Assembly: GCF_042887685.1 (NCBI RefSeq)
Contig: NZ_JBHVOS010000027.1
Span: forward strand, 3,486 to 67,485
Length of the DNA stretch: 64,000 nt
From: Oerskovia sp042887685
GTDB lineage: Bacteria > Actinomycetota > Actinomycetes > Actinomycetales > Cellulomonadaceae
Direction: 5' to 3'
A program made the position numbers and the translations under genes. Of this stretch, positions 49,677 to 57,561 are shown one piece after another (position 1 is the first letter of the stretch; the number at the start of each line of letters is the position of its first letter). Under the pieces are notes generated by a model. The model saw only the letters and a program-made list of their open reading frames with translations. It did not search any database and had not been told where the DNA came from.

Positions 49677-50741
49677 TCAGTCCTGCGCCCGCTCCGCGAG
49701 CATCTCCGCGACCCGCCCCAGGTTCCCCAGCGCCGCGCGGTTCTCGTCGATGCTCCCGAGCCGTCGGCCGGACCCGAGCCCCACTCCCCCCGGGCGCGCA
49801 GCGGCGAGGAGAGTGACGTCGTCGAGCCCCGAGGCCGGGAGACCGATCCGGCGCCACGGGACGGTCACGAGCGACGCGAGCTCGCCGAGGTTCGGTCCCG
49901 AGCACTGCGAGACCTTCGCGGGCGGCAGCCCCGCCCAGACCCCGACGTCACGCTCGACCGCACGGGCGACCAGCTCCCAGCCCTTCTCGTCCCAGCCGTC
50001 GGCCCGGGCCGCGAGGTCGAGACCCACGGCGTCGGCCCCGGCGAGGACGACGGGGGCGATCCCCACCCACGCGGGTCCCACGTGCACGACGCTGCGCGCA
50101 CCCGCATCCCGCACCGCGTCCAGGACCGTCTCGAGCCCCTCCACGATGGCGGGCCCCTCGACCGGTCGCAGGCGGGAGTACCCGGAGAACGTGGGCAGGA
50201 CGCCCGCGTTGATCTGCCCGAGCAGCGGCTCGGAGACCTGCACCACGAGCTCGGCCCCGGGTACCTGCCGACGCACCTCGTCGAGGTGCGCCCGCACCCC
50301 GACGGCGAGCGAGGACGCCAGGTCGGCCCGCGCGCCCTGGTCGGCGAGGACCCGGTCGCCGCGTGCGAGGTACAGCTCGGCCGCGAGCGTCCACGGCCCC
50401 ACGACCGACACCGCGAGCGGCCCGACGTACCCGTGCCCGGCGATCGCGAGCGCCCCGAGGTCGTCCCGGAGGAAGGCCCGCGCCCTGCGCTCGTCCATGC
50501 CGGGGCGGTCCGCGAGCTTCCACCCGTGCGGCCCGATCTCGACGGGCAGGTCCGCGAGCAGGGTCGCGGTGCGGCCCACGCCGTCGGCCCCCGGACCTCG
50601 CTGGGGCAGGCGCACGAGGAACGGGACGGGCGTCACGCCCGTGGGGACCTCGGCGAGGTCCCCGAAGACCGTCTGCTGCGCCTCGAGGACGTCGGTGCCC
50701 TCGCCGCCGGGCCACGGCCCGTGGCCGCTGACTGACGTCAT
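49677..50741 (-). CDS. MetE-like (cobalamin-independent methionine synthase C-domain-like) protein
   Basis: A 354-aa UROD/MetE-fold protein of the actinobacterial group whose member in Mycobacterium tuberculosis lies next to ligA. The SVSGHGPWPGG start and the WRRIGLPASGLDD region are recognisable. Unlike the 30776-31894 protein, the HxC zinc pair is not evident (VHVGPAW instead), so classical methyl transfer to homocysteine is doubtful. ATG 50741 has AAGGAG 8 nt upstream. It converges on the response-regulator gene after only 14 nt. Function unknown. Linkage to mnmA and cysteine desulfurase suggests a role in sulfur or one-carbon metabolism. Confidence 0.75.
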   Translation of the reverse strand: MTSVSGHGPWPGGEGTDVLEAQQTVFGDLAEVPTGVTPVPFLVRLPQRGPGADGVGRTATLLADLPVEIGPHGWKLADRPGMDERRARAFLRDDLGALAIAGHGYVGPLAVSVVGPWTLAAELYLARGDRVLADQGARADLASSLAVGVRAHLDEVRRQVPGAELVVQVSEPLLGQINAGVLPTFSGYSRLRPVEGPAIVEGLETVLDAVRDAGARSVVHVGPAWVGIAPVVLAGADAVGLDLAARADGWDEKGWELVARAVERDVGVWAGLPPAKVSQCSGPNLGELASLVTVPWRRIGLPASGLDDVTLLAAARPGGVGLGSGRRLGSIDENRAALGNLGRVAEMLAERAQD

Positions 50742-50958
50742 GTCCAGTTCTCCTTGCTGTTCGACGTGCTCCAGGACCGGCCCGATGGTCGGGCCCGTCC
50801 ACCAACTCCCCTGACGCTCCCCGGAGAACTCACCCGAGCATCACCCGCACGAACTCTTGCGGTGTCCCTCTCTCCGAGTGAAGGCTGATGAGTATGCACC
50901 ACAGACCGTGACGACGCGGTGGCCGCTGGACCGACCCCGCCGGACGAGCGAGGCGGAC

Positions 50959-51519
50959 ATGAGCAGCAGCAGGCACGAGGCGACCGGGACCACCCTTCCC
51001 GGCGACCAGCACCACGAGGCGGCCACGACACCCGCCGGTGCGACCAACAAGGCGGCCGCGATCGCGGTGCACACCCAGGCCATCCCCGGGAACCACGCCG
51101 AGGCGCTCGCGGCGCTCGTCGCCGCCGACTTCCACAACCACGACCCGGCGCCCGGCTGCTCGGGCGGCATCGAGGGGCTGGTCGCGACCATGCACTGGTT
51201 CTCGGACGCGTTCTCCGACCAGCACGTCGAGGTGCTGCACGCGGTCGCCGAGGGCGACCTGGTGGCGCTGCACGTCGCGTTCAGCGCCCGGCACACGGGC
51301 TACTTCCGGGGCCTGGCCCCCACGGGCCGTCACTTCACGGTCCGGGAGATGCACATGCTGCGCTTCGTGGACGGGCGCGAGGCCGAGCACTGGGCGGTGC
51401 GCGACGACGCGTGGCTCGTGCGCGAGCTCAGCGAGCACCCCGTGGTCCCGACGAGCGCGGTGCTCGCCGCGACGCAGCCCGGCGCCGCGGTGGGGAGCAG
51501 CGTCCCTGTCGCGGTGTGA
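50959..51519 (+). CDS. SnoaL-like / ester-cyclase family NTF2-fold protein
   Basis: A 186-aa protein with a disordered ~40-residue N-terminus and a ~130-residue NTF2-like (SnoaL) domain. Family features are FHNHDPAPGCSGGIEGLVATMHWF, DLVALHVAFSARHTG and VREMHMLRFVDGREAEHW. Members are polyketide cyclases, aldolases or unknown hydrolases, and no substrate can be inferred. ATG 50959 follows GCGAGGCGGAC. The longer open frame upstream lacks a ribosome site. It is convergent with mnmA and separated by 22 nt. It is probably an accessory gene lying within an otherwise conserved core cluster. Confidence 0.75.
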   Translation: MSSSRHEATGTTLPGDQHHEAATTPAGATNKAAAIAVHTQAIPGNHAEALAALVAADFHNHDPAPGCSGGIEGLVATMHWFSDAFSDQHVEVLHAVAEGDLVALHVAFSARHTGYFRGLAPTGRHFTVREMHMLRFVDGREAEHWAVRDDAWLVRELSEHPVVPTSAVLAATQPGAAVGSSVPVAV

Positions 51520-51541
51520 CGGGCGCACGGCCGGGGACCGG

Positions 51542-52798
51542 TCAGCGGGCGGCGCTCGCCGCGCGCTGCGCCCGGTAGGCGCGCTGCACGGTCGACTGCC
51601 CGATCACGCGCGTGCCCTGGTACACGACGAGCGACTGCCCTGCGGCGACGCCGCGCAGCGTCTCGCCCGTGAGCTCGACCTCGGTGCGGGCGCCGTCGGC
51701 AGCACCGGGTGCCGACCCGCCGTCCGCCTGCCCGACGACGGCACGCACCCGCGCGGGGACCGGCGCCCCGTGGGCGCGCACCTGGACGGACGCGTCGAAC
51801 CAGCCGGTCACCCGACCGGACGCCGCACCGTCGGGCACCGACCCCGCGAGGGCGGGCTCCCACCCCGCGGCCGCGAGGACGTCGTCCGCGAGCCACACCG
51901 AGCGGTCCCCCTCGATGCGGTCGACCGTGAGCAGCTCGGCCGGCCCCACGACGACCCGGTTGGAGACCGGCTCGACCTCGAGCACGTAGCGCGGCCTGCC
52001 GTCCGCGGCCGGGCGCCCCAGCGACAGGCCCTTGCGCTGGCCGACCGTGAACGCGTACGCGCCCTCGTGCTCGCCCAGGACCTCGCCCTCGGTGTCGACG
52101 ATGTCGCCCGTGCGCGCGCCCAGGCGCGCCTTGAGGAAGCCCTGCGTGTCGCCGTCGGACACGAAGCAGATGTCGTAGGAGTCGGGCTTGTTCGAGACCG
52201 ACAGGCCGCGCCGCTCGGCCTCGGCCCGGACCTCGTCCTTGGACGCGAAGCCGCCGAGCGGGAAGATCGACCGGGCCAGCCGCTCCTGGCCCATGACCGC
52301 GAGCACGTACGACTGGTCCTTGGCGTCGTTGGGCGAGCGGTGCAGCTCGCGGACCGTGCGCGTCACCGCCTCGCCGTCGGGCCCGGGGACGGTGACCTCG
52401 CGCGTGAGGACCTGCGCGTAGTGCCCCGTCGCGACCGCGTCGAAGCCCAGCGCGGTGGCCTTGTCGAGCAGCGCCTCGAACTTGATGTGCTCGTTGCAGC
52501 GCACGCACGGGTTGGGTGTGCGCCCGGCCTCGTACTCGGACAGGAAGTCCGCGACGACCGTGTCCTCGAAGCGCTCCGAGAGGTCCCACACGTAGTACGG
52601 GATGCCCAGCACGTCGGCGGCGCGGCGCGCGTCTCCCGCGTCCTCGATCGAGCAGCAGCCGCGCGAGCCCGCACGGAACTGCTCGCGGTTGCGCGACAGG
52701 GCCATGTGCACCCCGACCACCTCGTGGCCGGCCTCGACGGCCAGGGCCGCCGCGACGGCGGAGTCGACCCCGCCGGACATCGCTGCCAGGACTCTCAT
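51542..52798 (-). CDS. mnmA: tRNA-specific 2-thiouridylase MnmA
   Basis: A 418-aa enzyme making 2-thiouridine at the wobble position of Lys/Glu/Gln tRNAs. The N-terminal PP-loop is MSGGVDSAV. The catalytic cysteines are Cys101 (NPCVRCNEHIKF) and Cys211 (SYDICFV), and AKDQSYVL and FTVGQRKGL are family hallmarks. The C-terminal beta-barrel is ~40 residues longer than in E. coli because of Ala/Gly-rich loops. ATG 52798 overlaps the cysteine desulfurase stop (ATGA), placing sulfur donor and acceptor enzymes under coupled translation. Confidence 0.96.
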   Translation of the reverse strand: MRVLAAMSGGVDSAVAAALAVEAGHEVVGVHMALSRNREQFRAGSRGCCSIEDAGDARRAADVLGIPYYVWDLSERFEDTVVADFLSEYEAGRTPNPCVRCNEHIKFEALLDKATALGFDAVATGHYAQVLTREVTVPGPDGEAVTRTVRELHRSPNDAKDQSYVLAVMGQERLARSIFPLGGFASKDEVRAEAERRGLSVSNKPDSYDICFVSDGDTQGFLKARLGARTGDIVDTEGEVLGEHEGAYAFTVGQRKGLSLGRPAADGRPRYVLEVEPVSNRVVVGPAELLTVDRIEGDRSVWLADDVLAAAGWEPALAGSVPDGAASGRVTGWFDASVQVRAHGAPVPARVRAVVGQADGGSAPGAADGARTEVELTGETLRGVAAGQSLVVYQGTRVIGQSTVQRAYRAQRAASAAR

Positions 52799-54066
52799 GC
52801 GGACCTCCCTGTCGTGGCGGCCGGGCGCGTCCTCGGGCTCACCCCGGGCCGGGCCGAGGACGCGAGCCCCGCTGCCTGCGCCCGGGCCACGACCTGCGGC
52901 AGGGCGTCGAGGAGGCGCGCGACGTCGTCGGGCGTCGAGGTGGCCCCGAGCGAGAACCGCAGCGCACCGCGCGCGTCCTCCTCGGAGACCCCCATCGCGA
53001 GCAGGACGTGCGAGGGCTGCGGCACGCCGGCCTGGCACGCGGAACCCGTGGACGTCTGGACGCCCGCCGAGTCGAGCAGGTACAGCAGCGAGTCGCCCTC
53101 GGAACCGGGGAACGTGAAGTGCGCGTTGCCGGGGAGGCGCAGCGACGGGTCCGTGAGCGGGTCGGGGCCGCGCAGCATGGCGTCGGGCACGGCGGCACGC
53201 ACGCCGCGGACCAGGTCGTCGCGCAGCGACGCGAGGTGCGCGGCACGCTCGGCGCGGCCCGCGACGGCCTCGGCCACCGCGACCGCGAACGCACGGATGG
53301 CGGGCGTGTCGAGCGTGCCCGAGCGCACGCCGCGCTCCTGCCCGCCGCCGTGCAGCACCGGTGTCAGGGGCAGGCCGCGCTTCGCGACCAGGGCGCCCAC
53401 ACCCATGGGCCCCCCGAGCTTGTGGCCCGTGAGGGTCAGGGCGTCGAGGCCGCTCGCGGCGAAGTCCACGGGCACCTGCCCGACGGCCTGCACGGCGTCG
53501 GAGTGCACGGGGATGCCGTACGGGCGCGCGATCTGGACGACCTCCTGGACCGGCTGGATCGTGCCGACCTCGTTGTTCGCCCACATGACCGAGATGAGCG
53601 CGACCTCGTCGCCCTTGGCGGCGAGCTCGGCGCGCAGCGCGTCGAGGTTGAGCCGACCCGCGTCGTCGACGGGCAGCAGGACGATCTCCGCGCCCGTGTG
53701 CTCGGCCATCCAGAAGGCGGGGTCGAGCACCGCGTGGTGCTCGACGGCCGAGACCAGGATCCGCCGACGGTGCGGCTCGGTGGTGCGCCGCCCCCAGAAC
53801 AGTCCCTTGATCGCGAGGTTGTCCGACTCGGTGCCTCCCGCCGTGAAGATCACCTCGCTCGGGCGTGCGCCGAGCGCAGCCGCGACGGCCTCGCGCGACT
53901 CCTCGACGACGCGGCGCGCGGCCCGGCCCGCCGCGTGCAGCGACGAGGGGTTGCCGGTCTGGGTGAGCTCCGCGACGAAGGCCTCGAGCGCGGCCGGCGA
54001 CATGGGCGTCGTGGCGGCGTGGTCGAGGTAGGCGCCGTGCGAGGGCTCGGCGGGCGTGGCGGTCAT
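52795..54066 (-). CDS. Cysteine desulfurase (IscS/NifS class)
   Basis: A 423-aa PLP enzyme that removes sulfur from cysteine as an enzyme persulfide. The internal aldimine lysine is Lys216 (LTGHKLGGP) and the persulfide cysteine is Cys344 (TSTGSACQAG). GGTESDNLAIKG and SAVEHHAVLD are further family motifs. The N-terminus YLDHAATTPMSP fixes the start at ATG 54066, which has only a weak ribosome site. TAGACT about 19 nt upstream may be the -10 box of a short-leader promoter. It feeds MnmA, encoded immediately downstream with an ATGA overlap. No Fe-S scaffold gene is adjacent. Confidence 0.94.
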   Translation of the reverse strand: MTATPAEPSHGAYLDHAATTPMSPAALEAFVAELTQTGNPSSLHAAGRAARRVVEESREAVAAALGARPSEVIFTAGGTESDNLAIKGLFWGRRTTEPHRRRILVSAVEHHAVLDPAFWMAEHTGAEIVLLPVDDAGRLNLDALRAELAAKGDEVALISVMWANNEVGTIQPVQEVVQIARPYGIPVHSDAVQAVGQVPVDFAASGLDALTLTGHKLGGPMGVGALVAKRGLPLTPVLHGGGQERGVRSGTLDTPAIRAFAVAVAEAVAGRAERAAHLASLRDDLVRGVRAAVPDAMLRGPDPLTDPSLRLPGNAHFTFPGSEGDSLLYLLDSAGVQTSTGSACQAGVPQPSHVLLAMGVSEEDARGALRFSLGATSTPDDVARLLDALPQVVARAQAAGLASSARPGVSPRTRPAATTGRSA

Positions 54067-54324
54067 GAGGCGATCACAGTCGTCCAGTCTACGAAGGTAT
54101 TCGCGGGCTGCCGCCGCCACGGTGCGGACGAGGGCCGTGAGATCTGTGGAGCATTGCTGGACAGCACAGGAAAACCCGATATCTTGACAGATGCTCGATC
54201 GCCCTTCGGACCCTCGCCACCAGCCCGCCGCGCCACGTCGCGCGGCCGGGGTCCGCCCGTGAACGGCGACACCTCGACAGTGCTCCCTCCCGTCCCTCCT
54301 CACCCCGTGCGAGCGTTCTGCCCC

Positions 54325-55398
54325 ATGCCCGACGACGTCGCGACCACCCGCGTGGTCCTCTCACCGCAGGACCCGCGTGCCCACGCGAGCGACCGCCTGC
54401 GGTGGGCGGCGCTCCCTCGCGACCTCCGCGACGAGATCGAGGCCACGATGGAGGCCCACGTCGTCGAGGAGATCAGCGTCGTGAGCGGCTTCCGGCCCGG
54501 GATGGGGTCGCTGCTGCGCCTGTCGACGGGCGAGCAGGTCTTCCTCAAGGCGGCCCGCACACGAGACGCCCGGGAGTGCGCCGACCTGCACCGCACCGAG
54601 GCACGCATCGCGACCCGCCTGCCCGCAGCGGTCCCCACCCCGCGCTTCCTGTGGGGCCACGGCGACGGCGACTGGATCGTGCTCGCCTACGAGGCCATCG
54701 ACGGCTACCCGCCCGAGACCCCCTGGGACCCCGCGGTCCTCGCACGCGTCCTCGACACGCTCGACGACCTGGCACGCATCCCCGGAGCCCGACAGATGTC
54801 GCTGCCGCCCGCCGGGCCCCAGCTCGCGTCCGCCTCGATCGGGTGGGGTCGCATCCTGCGCGATCCTCCCGACCACCTGTCCACGGTCGCACCGTGGGCC
54901 GCTCGCAGGCTCTCCTCGCTCGCCGAGCTCGAGCTGGGCGTGCTCGTCGCGTGCGAGGGCGAGTCGATCGTCCACGGCGACATGCGTGCCCGGAACCTCA
55001 CCGTCACGGACGACTCGGTCTACGTCCTCGACTGGCCCTACGCGATGCGCGGGGCCGGGTGGCTGGACCTCGCGCACCTGCTCGTGACGGTCGGAGCGCA
55101 GGGCGTCGACGGGATCTTCGACCCGCCGGAGGTGTCCGTGCCGGGCGACGGCAGCTCGCCCACGGTGACCTGGGACGACGCCGAGCGGGCAGGGGCCTGG
55201 CTCACGGCCGTGTTCGACGACCACCCGCTCGGCGCCGAGGTGCACCCCGGTGACCTGCGGTCCATCGTCGGCGGGTTCGCGGGCTTCAGCCTGGACGTCG
55301 CGCGCAAGCCTGCTCCCCGGTCCGACCCGTGCCGCCCGACCACGGCCCTGGGACAGGCCGTCTCGGCCCTCGCCTGGCTCGAGCACCTGGGCCTCTGA
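54325..55398 (+). CDS. Aminoglycoside phosphotransferase (APH)-family protein
   Basis: A 357-aa kinase-like protein. The catalytic loop is IVHGDMRARNLTV, and a metal-binding Asp stands in VYVLDWPYAMRGAGWLDLAHLL. The N-lobe has a lysine in QVFLKAARTRDARE. APH-fold proteins phosphorylate aminoglycosides, choline, sugars or other small molecules, and nothing here shows resistance. ATG 54325 is the first start that matches the family length. It lacks a ribosome site, and a GTG at 54259 in the same frame is possible. It is divergent from the cysteine desulfurase gene and convergent with etfA. Confidence 0.75.
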   Translation: MPDDVATTRVVLSPQDPRAHASDRLRWAALPRDLRDEIEATMEAHVVEEISVVSGFRPGMGSLLRLSTGEQVFLKAARTRDARECADLHRTEARIATRLPAAVPTPRFLWGHGDGDWIVLAYEAIDGYPPETPWDPAVLARVLDTLDDLARIPGARQMSLPPAGPQLASASIGWGRILRDPPDHLSTVAPWAARRLSSLAELELGVLVACEGESIVHGDMRARNLTVTDDSVYVLDWPYAMRGAGWLDLAHLLVTVGAQGVDGIFDPPEVSVPGDGSSPTVTWDDAERAGAWLTAVFDDHPLGAEVHPGDLRSIVGGFAGFSLDVARKPAPRSDPCRPTTALGQAVSALAWLEHLGL

Positions 55399-55526
55399 CC
55401 CGTTCCGCCACCTGGCGCAGCGGATCCGTCGGGACCCTCGCACCCGGCGGGTGAGCCGGCACGGCTGGGACGTGACGCCGTCGGGCAGGTCACGACGCGT
55501 GCCACGGCAGCGGCAGCCGGACAGGC

Positions 55527-55561
55527 GAACGCCCCGGCGGGCCGAGCCCGCCGGGGCGTTC
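55527..55561. terminator. Bidirectional terminator between the APH-like gene and etfBA
   Basis: Perfect 16-bp arms (GAACGCCCCGGCGGGC / GCCCGCCGGGGCGTTC) with a 3-nt loop lie 21 nt after the etfA stop, between convergent genes. Confidence 0.85.
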
Positions 55562-55581
55562 GTCAGAGCGTTCGGGGGGTG

Positions 55582-56559
55582 TCAGCCCTTGTGCTCCCGC
55601 AGGACCTGCGCGGCCTGGGGCAGGACCTCGGCGAGGTCTCCCACGACCGCGAAGTCCGCGATCTCGAACAGCGGGCTGTCGGAGTCGTTGTTGACGGCCA
55701 CGATGACCTGCGAGGCCTGCATGCCGCCGCGGTGGTGCGGGGCCCCGGAGATCCCGGCGCCGATGTACAGGCGCGGCGCGATCGTCACGCCCGTCTGGCC
55801 GATGAACGTGTCGAACCAGCCCTCGTAGACAGCGTCGCGCGTCGCACCGACGGCCGCACCGAGCACGTCGGCGAGCTCCTCGATCGGCCCGAAGTCGCCG
55901 TCGGTGCCACGGCCGCCCGCGACCACCGTCGCGGCCTCGGCGAGCGCGGGACGCCCGCCCTCGACGACCGGCTTCTCCTCGCGGGACACGACCGTGACGT
56001 TCGTCGCCGACGCAGGCACCTCGACGGGGAACCCGATGACCTCGGTCTGGACCGACGACTCGGCGGGCTCGGGGACGACGGAGTTGGCGCGGACCGTGAA
56101 CACGGCCTGCTCGGTGACGACCTCGCACGAGGTGTCCCACGAGCCCGCGAAGACCCGCTTGTAGCCCACGGCCTTGCCGTCCTCGGCGCGGACGGCCGCC
56201 GCGTCGATCACGAGGCCGGCCCCCAGCGCGTACGCCAGGCGAGCAGCGGCCTCCTTGTTGGGGAACGTCGCCGAGAGCAGCACGACGTCCGCGTTCGCGC
56301 GGCGCACCGCGGTCACGAGGGTCGCCGAGACGACGGCCGTGAGGTGCGCGGCGTCCTTGCTCACGGACGTGGGCAGCTCGGCCTGCAGGACCGTGTCGAC
56401 GCCGTAGGCACCGAGCTGGGCGAGCGTCGTGACGCTCGGGCTGCCGAGCGTCACGGCCTTGGGGCGACCGAGGCTGCGGGCGATGGTCAGGAGCTCGAGG
56501 GCTGCGGAGCGCAGCTGCGTCTCCGGGGAGTCGAGCAGGACGAGGACGTTGGTGGTCAC
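55582..56559 (-). CDS. etfA: Electron transfer flavoprotein alpha subunit
   Basis: A 325-aa ETF alpha subunit. It binds FAD with the beta subunit and carries electrons from acyl-CoA and related dehydrogenases to the respiratory chain. The C-terminal FAD domain is clear: LYIGAGISGAPHHRGGMQ and VIVAVNNDSDSPLFEIADFAVVGD. GTG 56559 has GAGAGGGA 6 nt upstream and starts 11 nt after the etfB stop, so both subunits are co-transcribed, beta first. Confidence 0.96.
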   Translation of the reverse strand: MTTNVLVLLDSPETQLRSAALELLTIARSLGRPKAVTLGSPSVTTLAQLGAYGVDTVLQAELPTSVSKDAAHLTAVVSATLVTAVRRANADVVLLSATFPNKEAAARLAYALGAGLVIDAAAVRAEDGKAVGYKRVFAGSWDTSCEVVTEQAVFTVRANSVVPEPAESSVQTEVIGFPVEVPASATNVTVVSREEKPVVEGGRPALAEAATVVAGGRGTDGDFGPIEELADVLGAAVGATRDAVYEGWFDTFIGQTGVTIAPRLYIGAGISGAPHHRGGMQASQVIVAVNNDSDSPLFEIADFAVVGDLAEVLPQAAQVLREHKG

Positions 56560-56570
56560 GATGTTCCCTC

Positions 56571-57380
56571 TCAGACCAGGTCGTTACGGATGAGGAACTC
56601 GGCCAGCGCGCGGCCGCCCTCGCCCTTGTCGACGACGACCTCGACCTCGGGGCGCGGCGGGCGCGGCGTGGCGGCGAGGACGCGGGTGCGGGCGCCGGCG
56701 TCGCCCACGGTCGCGGGGTCGAGCCCCAGCGTCGCGAGGTCCCAGACCTCGATCGGCTGCGTCCGCGCGGCCATGATGAGCTTGAAGTTGGGGAACCGCG
56801 GCCAGTTGGCGTGGTCGGTCACGCTGACCACGGCGGGCAGCGGGGCCGAGAGCACCTCGAGCGCGTCGTCCAGCTCGCGCGTGACCTGGGCCGTGCGGGC
56901 CTGGACGTCCACCTCGAGCTTGCCCGCGAGCGTGAGCTGCGGCAGGTCGAGCTCGGCCGCGAGCAGCACGGGGACCACGGAACCCAGCCCGTCGAGGGCC
57001 GCCATGCCGGTGAGGACGAGGTCGACCGGCCCCTCCTCCTCGATCGCACGGATCGCCGCGGCGAGCGTGGCGACCGTCCCGAAGTAGTCCGAGCCCGCGA
57101 GCGCCTCGTCGCTCACGCGCACGCCACGACCGACGCCCATCTGGTAGGCCTTGCGGATCGCGGTGTCGGCCTCGGGGCCGGCCATGGTCAGGACGACGAC
57201 CTCGGAGGTCTCCTGCTCGGCCTCCGGCAGCGACTCGACGATGCGCAGCGCGGCCTCGATGGCGTTCTCGTCGAGCTCGTTGAGGGTCCCCTCCTCGGAC
57301 GATCGCACCACTCGCCCGGCGTCGAACCGCCGGTCGGCATGGATATCGGGAACGTACTTGACGGCGACGACGATCCTCAT
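56571..57380 (-). CDS. etfB: Electron transfer flavoprotein beta subunit
   Basis: A 269-aa ETF beta subunit. The N-terminus MRIVVAVKYVPD is diagnostic, followed by LNELDENAIEAALR, a GPEADTAIRKAYQMGV AMP-site region and DGLGSVVPVLLAAELDLPQLT. ATG 57380 is chosen over an upstream in-frame start because it matches the family and has GGAG upstream. It is first in the etfBA operon. In M. tuberculosis the same etfB-etfA-cysteine desulfurase-trmU order is found on one strand, as here. Confidence 0.96.
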   Translation of the reverse strand: MRIVVAVKYVPDIHADRRFDAGRVVRSSEEGTLNELDENAIEAALRIVESLPEAEQETSEVVVLTMAGPEADTAIRKAYQMGVGRGVRVSDEALAGSDYFGTVATLAAAIRAIEEEGPVDLVLTGMAALDGLGSVVPVLLAAELDLPQLTLAGKLEVDVQARTAQVTRELDDALEVLSAPLPAVVSVTDHANWPRFPNFKLIMAARTQPIEVWDLATLGLDPATVGDAGARTRVLAATPRPPRPEVEVVVDKGEGGRALAEFLIRNDLV

Positions 57381-57561
57381 CGTGATGTGCTCCGTGGTTG
57401 GGACGACGGTGGACCCGGGTGGTACCCGCACGCCACAGCCCTTCGTGGAAGGTGTGGCACAGGCGAAACCCTACCGGGCAGCGCCGCGCAACCGGGTGAG
57501 ATCTCGCGTACGACCACCTGGTGAGCACAAGCCGTCCACGTGCGGGCCGCACAATGGAGTG

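Noticed and set aside
54170..54200. TTGACA at ~54183 as the promoter of the APH-like gene
   Set aside because: No TANNNT box occurs 16-19 nt downstream, so the hexamer alone does not support a promoter.
54325..55398. Aminoglycoside-resistance gene
   Set aside because: Only the general APH fold and HGD/LDW motifs are present. Many such proteins act on other small molecules, and there is no mobile or resistance context.
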